Shown here in pieces: positions 25,518 through 35,177 of a stretch of 64,000 nt of DNA. The position numbers and the translations under genes were made by a program. This DNA comes from Halobacteriovorax sp. JY17 (GTDB taxonomy: Bacteria > Bdellovibrionota > Bacteriovoracia > Bacteriovoracales > Bacteriovoracaceae): assembly GCF_002753895.1 (NCBI RefSeq), contig NZ_NJER01000002.1, positions 62,001 to 126,000 on the forward strand, read 5' to 3'. The notes below the pieces were generated by a model, which saw only the letters and a program-made list of their open reading frames with translations, searched no databases and was not told where the DNA came from. Every line of letters starts with the position of its first letter. The stretch's first letter is position 1.

Positions 25518-26895
25518 TTTAGATATAAGTAACCTTTTAAAACCTTTCTTAGAAAATGAAATCATTTCTCTTGAATCTACAATCATAGATGCGACAACAA
25601 ATTTACAGTCGGCCTCAGATGATTCTATATGCTTCTATCATATAGGAGATACTTCTGATGCTAAGACACTCTTTCTCGAAAGATTAAAGAAAACAAAATG
25701 TAGAAACTTAATTCTTTCTAAGAATATAGAAGTTGAAGACGCGAATATTTGGGTTATCGGTCATGAAAATTTTTTAAGTGCACAAGAAGAAATTGCAAAT
25801 CATCTCTTCCCTAATGAGAATAAAATAAAGATTGCCGGTATTACAGGAACTAACGGAAAGACAACGGTTAGCTTTCTCGCGATGCAGATGTCAAGTTTAC
25901 TGGGAAGTCCCGCTATTTCAATTGGAACAATTGGAATCAGATCTTTAGAAAAAACTTTAGAAGAAGATATACTAAGCACAACTCCAAGTTATCTTGAACT
26001 TAGAAAAATTATTCATAAGTATCAAGATACGTACAAGTATATATTTATGGAAGTGAGCTCTCATGCATTAGCACAAAAAAGACTTTCAAGTATAGAGTTG
26101 GAGTTTTCAGCGTGGACTAGCTTTTCTCAGGATCATCTTGATTACCATAAGAATTATCAAGATTACTTTAATGCGAAATTGAAGATTCTTGATAGCACAA
26201 AGAATAAAGAGATTACTATCCCCTCAACAGAGGTAGACTTGCGAGAGAAGTTAGCAGACGCAGGGGTTGTTGTTGACTTAGTATCACCTCTCTTTGATGA
26301 AAGCATTGATATTGGATTTAGGGCCAGCTATAATCAAGCAAATTTAGCGGTTGCAAAGAGACTTGTAGAAAGAATCACGAATAAAAAAGTAAGTGAAAAT
26401 ATTCTTAGAAAGCTGACTCTTCCTGCTGGAAGATTTGAATCCATTTCATATGGAGATCATATTATTATTATTGATTACGCACATACTCCAGATGCCCTAG
26501 ATAATATTTGCAGTACAATTAAAACTGACTTCTCTGACTTTAACTTAAGAGTTGTCTTTGGTTGTGGTGGGGATAGGGATAGACTTAAACGTCCTCTGAT
26601 GGGACAAGCGGTTTCAAAGTATGCAGACAGTATCATCGTAACTTCTGATAATCCTCGAAGTGAAGTGCCTAGTGAAATTATTGATAATATTGTCCCAGGA
26701 ATTAGCGTTGAATTTAAAAGAGAAGATGATAGAAGAAAGGCCATAGGTCTTTCGCTATCGGATTTAGCGAGTAAAACAGTTGTTCTTATTGCAGGTAAAG
26801 GGCATGAAGAGTATCAAGACGTGAAGGGTGAGAAACATCATTTTTCAGATAGAGAAGAAGTCTTAAAGTTTATCAGTGAGAGAGAAAATGTTTGA
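25510..26895 (+). CDS. murE: UDP-MurNAc-L-Ala-D-Glu:meso-DAP ligase
   Basis: Adds the third stem-peptide residue. ATP-binding GTNGKTT lies near 118-124, the conserved SSHAL stretch is present, and DNPR near 380 marks meso-diaminopimelate specificity rather than lysine. At 461 residues it is a little shorter than typical MurE. The start codon lies within the end of ftsI, indicating translational coupling. Confidence 0.94.
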   Translation: MNNLDISNLLKPFLENEIISLESTIIDATTNLQSASDDSICFYHIGDTSDAKTLFLERLKKTKCRNLILSKNIEVEDANIWVIGHENFLSAQEEIANHLFPNENKIKIAGITGTNGKTTVSFLAMQMSSLLGSPAISIGTIGIRSLEKTLEEDILSTTPSYLELRKIIHKYQDTYKYIFMEVSSHALAQKRLSSIELEFSAWTSFSQDHLDYHKNYQDYFNAKLKILDSTKNKEITIPSTEVDLREKLADAGVVVDLVSPLFDESIDIGFRASYNQANLAVAKRLVERITNKKVSENILRKLTLPAGRFESISYGDHIIIIDYAHTPDALDNICSTIKTDFSDFNLRVVFGCGGDRDRLKRPLMGQAVSKYADSIIVTSDNPRSEVPSEIIDNIVPGISVEFKREDDRRKAIGLSLSDLASKTVVLIAGKGHEEYQDVKGEKHHFSDREEVLKFISERENV

Positions 26896-28258
26896 TTTAA
26901 AGTTATTAAATATATTTGATGATGAAATGTCTCTCTCTTCAAAAAGTGTAAAGTTGTCTACCGACTCAAGAAGTTACTCTGGTGAAGAAGTCTTCTTCTG
27001 TTTAAGTGGTGAAAGCTTTGATGGATTTAATTTTGTGGAGCCTATTCTTGGAAAAGGTTGTGAAGTTATAGTCTTTAAAAATTCAGAAGAAAACCTATTC
27101 AAAATGGAAGAAATGTCAGAACGTTATGATGATATAGTTTTTATTGGCGTAGACTCCCCTCTCTTATCGTTACAAGAATTGGCGAATGCAAGAATTAAAG
27201 AGTTTAAAAGTAATGATGGATTTGTTTTTGGAATTACTGGATCAAATGGAAAAACAACAACTAAAGAAATGCTTACAAACTTACTTACGGCTACCTTTGG
27301 AGATGAAGTTCATGCGACAAAAGGAAACTTTAACAATCATATTGGAGTTCCTTTAACGATTTTAGCCGCGCCTGAAAACTGTAAGTATATGGTTGTAGAA
27401 ATGGGTTCTAATCATTTAGGTGAAATAGGAACTCTATGCAAAATTGCTGAACCTGAGTTTGGAATAATTTCAAGCGTTGGTGCAGCTCATATTGGATTAT
27501 TTGGTAGTATTGAAAATATTTTTAATGAAAAGAAATCTTTGTATGATTTTGTTTTGAAAAATGAAACTGATAGATCAAAATTTGTAATTAATAGTGATGA
27601 CCAAAATCTCTCTAGAATTCCTTCAAATCAGAAACTAATTAAATTTGGGACAAATGGAGAAGTTAAAACACAATTTTTAAAAGAAGAAGTAAGAGTAGGA
27701 GATTCACTAACTCTTAGAAATAAGAATATACAAGAAAAGTATAATTTGAATAATTTAATAAGTGCGCTTCTTCTTTGTGTGAATATATTTCCAAATCAAA
27801 CAGAAGACTTTTTAGGTGCGGCAAATGAATATACAATTCCAGCCTTAAATAGATCCGAGTGGATTCAAAAAAATGGTAAATTAATCTTTTTGGATGCCTA
27901 TAATGCAAATCCTACATCAATGGAAGCTGCGCTAAACTCTTTTATTGAAAACCTTTCTAGGAAGAATATAGCTCTCGAGAAATCTTTATTTATTCTTGGA
28001 GATATGAATGAGCTTGGCGACTATACAGAGGTCGAACATAAGAGAATTGGGACAATGTTGAAAAAAGCAGGGGCTAGTCAAGTCGCTTTTGTTGGAAGGT
28101 TCTCTGAGTTTTATCAAGAGGGATTCTCAGATGGAGAAGTTTATCCTGAGAAGAGCTTACTTGAAGAATCGTGGCCAAATTTGTCAAAAAAGTGTTACGC
28201 AATATTTATTAAGGCCAGTCGGTCTTTACAACTTGAGTCACTAATAGATATAACATAG
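26888..28258 (+). CDS. murF: UDP-MurNAc-tripeptide:D-Ala-D-Ala ligase
   Basis: Completes the pentapeptide by adding D-Ala-D-Ala. GSNGKTTTK (about 120-128 from this start), VVEMGSNHLGEI, and DAYNANPTSMEAAL are MurF hallmarks. The ATG at 26888 overlaps murE by 8 bases; a GTG at 26876 is an alternative. The length of about 456 residues is normal. Confidence 0.94.
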   Translation: MFDLKLLNIFDDEMSLSSKSVKLSTDSRSYSGEEVFFCLSGESFDGFNFVEPILGKGCEVIVFKNSEENLFKMEEMSERYDDIVFIGVDSPLLSLQELANARIKEFKSNDGFVFGITGSNGKTTTKEMLTNLLTATFGDEVHATKGNFNNHIGVPLTILAAPENCKYMVVEMGSNHLGEIGTLCKIAEPEFGIISSVGAAHIGLFGSIENIFNEKKSLYDFVLKNETDRSKFVINSDDQNLSRIPSNQKLIKFGTNGEVKTQFLKEEVRVGDSLTLRNKNIQEKYNLNNLISALLLCVNIFPNQTEDFLGAANEYTIPALNRSEWIQKNGKLIFLDAYNANPTSMEAALNSFIENLSRKNIALEKSLFILGDMNELGDYTEVEHKRIGTMLKKAGASQVAFVGRFSEFYQEGFSDGEVYPEKSLLEESWPNLSKKCYAIFIKASRSLQLESLIDIT

Positions 28259-28286
28259 TTTAGACTCACCTTTTCATGGAAGACTT

Positions 28287-29363
28287 ATGCTCTATCATTT
28301 TTTATATCCTCTGAGTCAGGATATTTCAGCTTTTAATATCTTTAGATATATTACGTTTCGTACATTTGCGGCTTTTTTAATTGCGACAATTGTTTCAATT
28401 ATTTGGGGGCGATTCTTCATTAATTTTATGAAGCGCAAGCAGTTTGGACAAGTTGTTCGAGATGATGGCCCGCAGAGTCATTTAAAGAAAGCTGGAACAC
28501 CTACAATGGGTGGAGTTCTAATTATTGGAACTATTATGTTGTCGATGGCCTTTTGTGCTAACTTCATGTCGATCCCAGTCTTAACGACTCTTAGCGTAAC
28601 ACTATCCTATTTTGTTCTTGGTTTTTTTGATGATTATTTAAAAGTAATGAAAAAGAACTCTGATGGAATTTCTGCCAAAGGAAAGCTCTTGTGGCAATTT
28701 GCAACAGCTTTGATCGCTGGTTACTTCTTAATTTCTAGAGGAGTGATTGATACAAGTCTTTATCTTCCTTTTGTGAAGGGGCCGGTATTAGACCTCGGTT
28801 GGTACTATATTCTCTTTATTGGTGTTGTCGTAGTTGGTTCGAGCAACGCCGTGAATCTAACAGATGGATTAGATGGCCTAGCAATTGGTCCAATAATCAC
28901 CAGTGCTGCTAGTTTGGGGATTATTGCTTATGCGGCAGGTCACAGAGAAATTGCAGGATATCTCTATATTCCCTACGTTGAAGATATTGGCGAATTGATG
29001 GTTATTTCTGCGGCCATAATAGGTGCCGGTGTAGGCTTTCTATGGTACAACTCTTATCCAGCGCAAATTTTTATGGGTGATGTTGGTTCGTTGAGTCTTG
29101 GGGGAACCCTAGGAATCGTTGCGGTTCTAACGAAGAGTGAAGTCTTATTCGTAATAATTGGTGGAATTTTTGTCATCGAAGCAGTCTCTGTAATCTTACA
29201 AGTAGCTTCATACAAAATGAGGAAGAAGAGAATTTTTAAAATGGCTCCAATACATCATCACTTTGAATTAAAGGGATGGCCGGAACCAAAAGTGATAGTA
29301 AGATTTTGGATTATTAGTATTTTTCTAGCAATGTTTGCAATAGCAACATTGAAGATGAGGTAA
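28287..29363 (+). CDS. mraY: Phospho-MurNAc-pentapeptide transferase MraY
   Basis: Integral membrane enzyme that makes lipid I from undecaprenyl phosphate. It has about ten hydrophobic segments and the motifs GTPTMGG, FFDDYLK, NLTDGLDGLA, FMGDVGSLSLG and MAPIHHHFE. At 358 residues it is full length. It lies 28 bases after murF and 4 before murD. Confidence 0.97.
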   Translation: MLYHFLYPLSQDISAFNIFRYITFRTFAAFLIATIVSIIWGRFFINFMKRKQFGQVVRDDGPQSHLKKAGTPTMGGVLIIGTIMLSMAFCANFMSIPVLTTLSVTLSYFVLGFFDDYLKVMKKNSDGISAKGKLLWQFATALIAGYFLISRGVIDTSLYLPFVKGPVLDLGWYYILFIGVVVVGSSNAVNLTDGLDGLAIGPIITSAASLGIIAYAAGHREIAGYLYIPYVEDIGELMVISAAIIGAGVGFLWYNSYPAQIFMGDVGSLSLGGTLGIVAVLTKSEVLFVIIGGIFVIEAVSVILQVASYKMRKKRIFKMAPIHHHFELKGWPEPKVIVRFWIISIFLAMFAIATLKMR

Positions 29364-29367
29364 ATAG

Positions 29368-30750
29368 ATGGAACGTTTTCAAGGTAAAAAGATCCTCATT
29401 GTTGGCATTGGAAAAACAGGCTTTACGCTTATTCATTTTTTCAACAAAGTTGGATGTGACATTAAAGTTACAGACATAAAGCCAATCTTTGATTTAAATA
29501 AAGCAGTTAAAAAACTTAAGAAAATTCAACCAGCTCCTCAAATGACTTTTGGAGAGCATAGAGAGGACGACTTCTTAGAAGCGGATGTTATTGTTTATTG
29601 TTCAGCAGTAAACCCTGAGCTTCCTCAACTTGAGCTTGCTCGTCAAAACGGAAAAGAAGTTTACTCTGAGTTTGCACTTGGAAATATTCTTTGTAGAAAG
29701 CCAATTATTGCAGTCTGTGGAAGCCAAGGTAGAACAACTGTTGCGCATATGATTGGTTATACGCTTAAGCTAGATGGAAAGAATGTCTTTATTGGTGGAA
29801 CTTCTGAAAGTTCATTCATTGAGTATTCAATGCTTCCAAATAAAGATGAAATTGATTACGTAGTAGTAGAGGTATCTTCTATTCAGATGAGAAAGCTTAC
29901 AAACTTTCACCCACGACTAGTTGTATTCACTAATATTTCAGAAAACTATCCAGAAAAACATTTTAATTCTGTTGGTGAGTATATTGAGACGAAGCTAAGT
30001 ATTATTAAAACTCTATCACCAGATGATACTCTTGTTGTTAACTTTGATCAGCTTGCAAATAACACTTTCTTTAGAAATGCGAATTGCCAGACTTATTGGT
30101 ATTCAAGAAAGTCATTCGTAACGATGGGTGTGATTAATGAGATTCAAGGTACACATTTTCACGATAGAAGAATTCACTCAAATATAAATTATCATTCTGA
30201 GTTTAAAGTAAATCAAATGAGAATTGTTGGTCAAAATAATAGAGAGAACTTACTTGCGGCAATCACTGCTTGTAAGGCCCTAGAAGTTTCAGACAAATCT
30301 ATTCAAACTTGTATTACAAAATTTCCAGGGATCCCTCATAGACTTGAATTCTTAATGGAAAAGAACGGTGTTGATTTTTATAATGATTCAAAAGCTGAAA
30401 ATATGAAGGACCTTTGTACTTCAATTAAAGCATTTAAGAAGCAGGTTATCCTAATCGCAGGTGGTAAAGATGTCGAAGACTTTGACTTCGAGCCATACGC
30501 TTCAGATATTATTGAGCACACTAGAGTTGTTGTTCTAGTTGGTGAGAGTAAAGAAAGAATGAATAGGGCACTTCAAGAGCATACGCAAACTTTTATTGTC
30601 GGATCTTTTGAGGAATCAATTCTTCTTGCTTATCAAAAATCAAGAACGGGAGATGTTATACTACTATCTCCTGGGAATGAAGCGTCTGATTTCTTCAGAG
30701 ACTATGAAGAGCGTGGAAGTTACTTTAAAAAATTAGTATATCAATTATAG
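29368..30750 (+). CDS. murD: MurD-type ligase with altered ATP-site motifs
   Basis: A 460-residue UDP-MurNAc-L-Ala:D-Glu ligase by position and overall sequence: an N-terminal Rossmann domain (GIGKTG, 13-18), VEVSSIQ (168-173), NDSKAEN and IAGGKD in the C-terminal part. The P-loop reads GSQGRTT (118-124), with Arg122 in place of the usual lysine. The Mg/ATP segment normally NxTEDHxD reads NISENYPE (189-196). The lysine that is carbamylated in MurD appears kept (Lys209). It may be a lineage variant. A strong terminator follows. Confidence 0.85.
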   Translation: MERFQGKKILIVGIGKTGFTLIHFFNKVGCDIKVTDIKPIFDLNKAVKKLKKIQPAPQMTFGEHREDDFLEADVIVYCSAVNPELPQLELARQNGKEVYSEFALGNILCRKPIIAVCGSQGRTTVAHMIGYTLKLDGKNVFIGGTSESSFIEYSMLPNKDEIDYVVVEVSSIQMRKLTNFHPRLVVFTNISENYPEKHFNSVGEYIETKLSIIKTLSPDDTLVVNFDQLANNTFFRNANCQTYWYSRKSFVTMGVINEIQGTHFHDRRIHSNINYHSEFKVNQMRIVGQNNRENLLAAITACKALEVSDKSIQTCITKFPGIPHRLEFLMEKNGVDFYNDSKAENMKDLCTSIKAFKKQVILIAGGKDVEDFDFEPYASDIIEHTRVVVLVGESKERMNRALQEHTQTFIVGSFEESILLAYQKSRTGDVILLSPGNEASDFFRDYEERGSYFKKLVYQL

Positions 30751-30756
30751 AAATTA

Positions 30757-30782
30757 GGGAGCTTCGGCTCCCTTTTTTTTTA
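30757..30782 (+). terminator. Intrinsic terminator after murD
   Basis: GGGAGC-TTCG-GCTCCC followed by nine T. The stem is perfect with a UUCG tetraloop, so the upper dcw transcript should end here. Confidence 0.92.
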
Positions 30783-30823
30783 TTATCCTTGCACCGAATA
30801 CAGAACCCCTTTAAAATAAATAT

Positions 30824-32008
30824 ATGAACATTGACTTGTCACGGATAGATAAGCTTTCCAAATATTTAAAATTCTCACTTGGTACACTAATTGTTATTGG
30901 TGTGATCATGGTCTACTCGGCAAGTTATATGTACGCCAAAGAGAAATTTGGTAACTCAGGTTATTTCTTTATAAAACAATTAATGTTTGTTGCGTTCTCT
31001 TTAGGAATTGCTTTTGTTGTTTCAAAAACAAAGTATAAATTCTGGCTAAAGTTTGCCTTACATATAAATTATGCAGCCTGTTTCTTGCTAACATTAACAT
31101 TTATTCCAGGTTTTAAAACAGTCGTAAAGGGAGCGAATAGATGGCTTCGTGTTGGTGGTTTTACTTTACAGCCTGGTGAATTTGTAAAGTATACAATTAT
31201 TCTGGTTTCAATTGTGTTCTTTGAAAAATTTCAAGAATTCGATAGAAATAAAAAGATAAATTATAGCGTTTGTATGGGACTTCCCTTTGTTCTTCTCATT
31301 TTACAACCAGACTTTGGGACATTCTCAATTTGTTTCTTCGCTATGAGCTTTGTGTGTTTCTTATCTTCTTTCCCTCGTAAATACTTCTATTCAGCCTTTG
31401 TTGTAGGTCTTGTTATGGGAGGAGCTGTACTTATCTCTGCCCCATATAGAGTAAAGAGGTTGATGGCCTTTTTAAATCCTTGGGAGAATGCTCAGGGGTC
31501 TGGGTTTCAGATTATTCAATCTTGGATTGGTTTTGCAAATGGTGGGTTCTTTGGAACAGGTCCAGGTAATAGTATTGAGAAATTATTCTACTTACCAGAA
31601 GCGCACAACGATTTTATTTTTTCAGTTATAGGTGAAGAATTTGGTTTTGTTGGGGTTACAGCACTGGCACTACTTTTTATAAGTATTATCTTCTTTGGTT
31701 TTTCTCTCGCAATGAAAGTTAAGTTAAGAGAAGGATCTCTTCTCATGGCCTCTGTAATATTTGTAGTAGGAATTCAAAGTGCTCTAAATATGGGAGTTGT
31801 TCTTGGTCTTCTACCAACAAAGGGATTAAATCTTCCATTTATTAGTTATGGTGGCTCGTCTTTGATGAGTAATCTCTTTGGTATAGGTCTATTTTTTGCT
31901 GTGTTGCGTTCTTACCGTGAACATACTGGAGGAGTAGCTTCTAGTGCAGGTACAAATTCACATTCAACAAACACATCTAGTTTTCAAAACCTAAGAAATC
32001 AGGCATGA
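30824..32008 (+). CDS. ftsW: Septal peptidoglycan polymerase FtsW
   Basis: SEDS-family glycosyltransferase working with FtsI. It has about ten membrane helices; MVYSAS near 29-34, GANRWL near 104-109, GTGPGNSIEKLFYLPEAHNDFIF in the large loop, and ISYGGSSL near 344-351 are characteristic. It is 394 residues long, with a Ser/Thr/Asn-rich cytoplasmic tail. It begins a second dcw transcript 40 bases after the terminator; no strong ribosome site is visible. Confidence 0.94.
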   Translation: MNIDLSRIDKLSKYLKFSLGTLIVIGVIMVYSASYMYAKEKFGNSGYFFIKQLMFVAFSLGIAFVVSKTKYKFWLKFALHINYAACFLLTLTFIPGFKTVVKGANRWLRVGGFTLQPGEFVKYTIILVSIVFFEKFQEFDRNKKINYSVCMGLPFVLLILQPDFGTFSICFFAMSFVCFLSSFPRKYFYSAFVVGLVMGGAVLISAPYRVKRLMAFLNPWENAQGSGFQIIQSWIGFANGGFFGTGPGNSIEKLFYLPEAHNDFIFSVIGEEFGFVGVTALALLFISIIFFGFSLAMKVKLREGSLLMASVIFVVGIQSALNMGVVLGLLPTKGLNLPFISYGGSSLMSNLFGIGLFFAVLRSYREHTGGVASSAGTNSHSTNTSSFQNLRNQA

Positions 32009-32046
32009 TCTAACATACCTCGTGAAGAGTTAAAGTTGGAGAAATT

Positions 32047-33417
32047 ATGTTTAATCCTTTAAAGGATATTAAAGTTCATTTTATTGGAATTGGTGGTATC
32101 GGCATGAGTGGAATTGCCGAGGTTCTCCTGTCTCTTGGCTATAAAGTTTCTGGTTCTGATATTTCTGAATCTGCAACTGTTGCAAAACTCAGAGGCTTAG
32201 GTGCTGAAGTTTTTATTGGTCATAAGTCTGAGAATGTAACAGATGCAACTGTGATGGTTTACTCATCTGCTATTGATGATACTAATCCAGAAGTAATAAC
32301 GGCAAAAGCGAAACGCTTACCAATAATGAGAAGAGCTGAAATGCTAGCAGAGCTTATGAGGCTTAAGAAAGGTCTCGCAATTGCTGGAACTCATGGAAAA
32401 ACAACGACAACAAGTTTTCTTGCAACAATTCTACAAGAAAGCAAATATGATCCAACGTATATCATAGGTGGAATTGTAAAAAATCTAGATGGACACGCTA
32501 AGGTTGGTAAAGGTGAATTCCTTGTGGCCGAAGCAGATGAATCGGATGGGTCTTTTCTCTTGTTAAACCCAATTATGTCTGTTGTCACAAATATCGATAA
32601 CGATCACATGGATCACTACGGTGACGAAGCAACACTACTAGAATCTTTTACAGAGTTTATTAATAAAGTTCCATTCTATGGACTAACGGCTCTAAATGCC
32701 CATGACGAAAGGTTAATGGCACTTACAAAAGATGTTAAGAAGCCTTGGGTAACTTTTGGTGTTGAAATAAAGGCCGACTTTGAAGCGAGAAATATTTGTT
32801 ATGACGGAAACTTTGCAACATATGATCTCTTCTATGACGGAAAAAAACAGATAGAAATAAAAATCACAATTCCAGGTAAACATAATATTTTAAATTCTCT
32901 AGGAGCAATTGCTCTCGCCTATAATATGGGAGTTCCGTTTAAAGATATTGCCAGTTCAATTATAAAATTTGATGGTGTAGGAAGAAGGTTTCAAACGCTT
33001 TTAAAAGAAGATAACTTTGAAATTATAGATGACTATGCCCACCACCCAACAGAGATAGATGTCACTTTGAAAGCGATGAAAGAAACAAGACCTGATAAGA
33101 AAATTGTCGTTGTTTTTGAGCCTCATAGATATAGTAGAACTAGAGACTGTTGGGATTCCTTCTTGCATTGTTTTAACTCAGCAGACACAGTTTATATCTC
33201 GCCTATATATCCAGCGAGTGAGAAACCAATTACTGGAATTGAAAGTGATCGTCTCATTGCAGATATTAATAAACTTCATCCAGAGTTGGTACAAAAGTTA
33301 GATTCTGTTGAGAACATAAGTTCTATAATTGAAAAGTATAGAAAAGAAAATGTAACTTTCGTCACTTTAGGTGCGGGATCAATTGGTCGAATTATTAGAG
33401 AGAAAACTAATAACTAA
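32047..33417 (+). CDS. murC: UDP-MurNAc:L-alanine ligase
   Basis: First amino-acid ligase of the stem peptide. The N-terminal GIGGIGMSGIAE (14-25), ATP-site GTHGKTTT (about 115-122), EADESDGSF, NIDNDHMDHYG and DDYAHHPTEI are canonical MurC motifs. The length of 456 residues is normal. The stop overlaps the murB start by one base. murG, often found before murC, is absent here. Confidence 0.96.
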   Translation: MFNPLKDIKVHFIGIGGIGMSGIAEVLLSLGYKVSGSDISESATVAKLRGLGAEVFIGHKSENVTDATVMVYSSAIDDTNPEVITAKAKRLPIMRRAEMLAELMRLKKGLAIAGTHGKTTTTSFLATILQESKYDPTYIIGGIVKNLDGHAKVGKGEFLVAEADESDGSFLLLNPIMSVVTNIDNDHMDHYGDEATLLESFTEFINKVPFYGLTALNAHDERLMALTKDVKKPWVTFGVEIKADFEARNICYDGNFATYDLFYDGKKQIEIKITIPGKHNILNSLGAIALAYNMGVPFKDIASSIIKFDGVGRRFQTLLKEDNFEIIDDYAHHPTEIDVTLKAMKETRPDKKIVVVFEPHRYSRTRDCWDSFLHCFNSADTVYISPIYPASEKPITGIESDRLIADINKLHPELVQKLDSVENISSIIEKYRKENVTFVTLGAGSIGRIIREKTNN

Positions 33418-34313
33418 TGAATATTGAAGAGAAAATTTCTAATATTGATGGTGCTGAATACGAGTCTAATAAAGATCTGACAAAGTTTAGTACAATGAGG
33501 CTCAAGTGTAGAGGTGATCTCATTACTGTGAGAAGTGTTGATGCTCTTAGATCTACCCTAGTGGCATTGACTAGGAATTCGATAAAATATAGAGTTCTCG
33601 GAATGGGAGCAAATCAGCTTCTTTCTGAAACGAGTGACATTCCATATATTAAATTGGCGCTACCTTTTGATAAGTCTTATCTTCAAGAAGTTCGCGACCT
33701 TTATATACTTCCAGCATCAGTGACATTAAGTGTTCTTTCCTCTCATGCTGTTAAAAATGGCCTAAGAGGATGGGAGTCTTTTACAGGAATTCCTGCCACA
33801 CTTGGTGGTGCTGTTTTTATGAATGCGGGAACAAACCTAGGTGAAATTGGTCCTTTAATCAAAAGAGTTTTTCTTATTGATAAGAATGGCGAAGAGAGAA
33901 TTGTCACTATGGATGAGGGGTCATTTAGCTATAGAAAGCAAAATTTTTTAAATGACGGAGATTTTATTTATCAGATTGAAATGAAGCACTTTGGGGTAGA
34001 TGAAAGTGTTTCTAAACAAATTAAAGAGTACTTAGAACTTCGAAACCGCACTCAGCCCCTTAAAGAGTGGACTTGCGGTTGTGTTTTTAAAAATAACAAA
34101 AATAAGAGAACTTGCCTGGCCGGAAAATTTATTGATATAATGGGTCTAAAGGGACTTACTTATAATGGAATGAGGATAAGTCCAAAGCATGCCAACTTTA
34201 TGGAAAACACAGATTCTTCTTCTCATAAAGATGTCGTAGCTCTAATAAATATAATCAAGGATGAGCTTTTGCTTCAATACGGTGTAGAATTTGAAACAGA
34301 AGTAAAACTTTAG
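33417..34313 (+). CDS. murB: UDP-N-acetylenolpyruvoylglucosamine reductase
   Basis: FAD-dependent reductase that makes UDP-MurNAc. GMGANQLLSE (about 62-71) and GIPATLGGAVFMNAG (about 123-137) belong to the FAD fold; SYRKQNFL is the type II signature region. The catalytic-serine position (GSVFKN in many MurB) reads GCVFKN, a cysteine variant also known in other bacteria. It is 298 residues long and intact. Confidence 0.93.
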   Translation: MNIEEKISNIDGAEYESNKDLTKFSTMRLKCRGDLITVRSVDALRSTLVALTRNSIKYRVLGMGANQLLSETSDIPYIKLALPFDKSYLQEVRDLYILPASVTLSVLSSHAVKNGLRGWESFTGIPATLGGAVFMNAGTNLGEIGPLIKRVFLIDKNGEERIVTMDEGSFSYRKQNFLNDGDFIYQIEMKHFGVDESVSKQIKEYLELRNRTQPLKEWTCGCVFKNNKNKRTCLAGKFIDIMGLKGLTYNGMRISPKHANFMENTDSSSHKDVVALINIIKDELLLQYGVEFETEVKL

Positions 34314-34321
34314 GGCAATAA

Positions 34322-35101
34322 ATGATTAAGAGTTCAACTAAATTAAGATTTCTTCTCATCACTCCTGTAATACTACTGCTTGTGTTCATGGTTGAAGAAG
34401 GTGTTACGTCTTTAGGGGTTGATAAACGTCAAGAAGTTAAATATAGAACATCCTTTGGCCGTTGTCCTTCTAGAGCGGCGGGAACTTTAACTCTTCAATT
34501 AATAAAATCATTTGAAAAAAACAAATCTTTAAAAGATGTTAAAACTAAAATTGTTAAAGATAAGCTAGATGAAAAACATTTCATTTCTTCTTATAAAATT
34601 AAGTATGATCCTTTAAAGAAATACCTTCATTTTACCTATGAGTGTCCTGAGCCTTTGATGAAGGTTCAAATCTATAAAGAAGGTGGGCTTGAGTCATACG
34701 AAGCGATTCTTGTTGATAATGGAAAATTATTTGATCCAACTTATGAAGTTCTACTCAGAACAGAAGATAAATTAAATTACGATCTTCCTTTCTTGGCCCT
34801 CCCGGTTGGAGATATGGATGAGAAAATTCAAAAAGACATTACAACACTTGTTGCAGGCATGCCTCTTAGTTTTAGAAAAAAACTCGCAGAGGTCATTATC
34901 AATGATGATAAAGAGCTTACAATAATTCTTTCTCTAAATAATCATCCTTCAAGCGTTTTCATGGGACCTGACGAATGGGCCTTAAAAATGACTAAGTTGG
35001 CCAAGATAGTTAACTACATGGAATTAAAGAAGAAAATTCCTGCAATTATAAATCTTACAAATTCAAAAAAAGTTGTTGTCAAGTTTAACGACAAATTCTA
35101 A
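34322..35101 (+). CDS. ftsQ: FtsQ/DivIB-like divisome protein
   Basis: A 259-residue protein with a short basic N-terminus, one membrane helix (about 10-25) and a periplasmic domain. FtsQ is poorly conserved, and I see no decisive POTRA motif. The call relies on topology, size and its place between murB and ftsA. It starts 8 bases after murB. Confidence 0.72.
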   Translation: MIKSSTKLRFLLITPVILLLVFMVEEGVTSLGVDKRQEVKYRTSFGRCPSRAAGTLTLQLIKSFEKNKSLKDVKTKIVKDKLDEKHFISSYKIKYDPLKKYLHFTYECPEPLMKVQIYKEGGLESYEAILVDNGKLFDPTYEVLLRTEDKLNYDLPFLALPVGDMDEKIQKDITTLVAGMPLSFRKKLAEVIINDDKELTIILSLNNHPSSVFMGPDEWALKMTKLAKIVNYMELKKKIPAIINLTNSKKVVVKFNDKF

Positions 35102-35177
35102 AATTTTCATAACACCCTGTTTTAAAAAACAGGCTTAATCAACGGATTGATTGAAAAACCAGTGAGAAAGGAATCTC

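Noticed and set aside
34070-34100. Cysteine in place of catalytic serine in MurB as a novelty
   Set aside because: Cysteine variants of this motif exist in other bacterial MurB proteins, so it is noted only in the gene entry.
35115-35132. Hairpin CCTGTTTT/AAAACAGG between ftsQ and ftsA as a terminator
   Set aside because: No T run follows, and ftsA is close; it is unlikely to end transcription.
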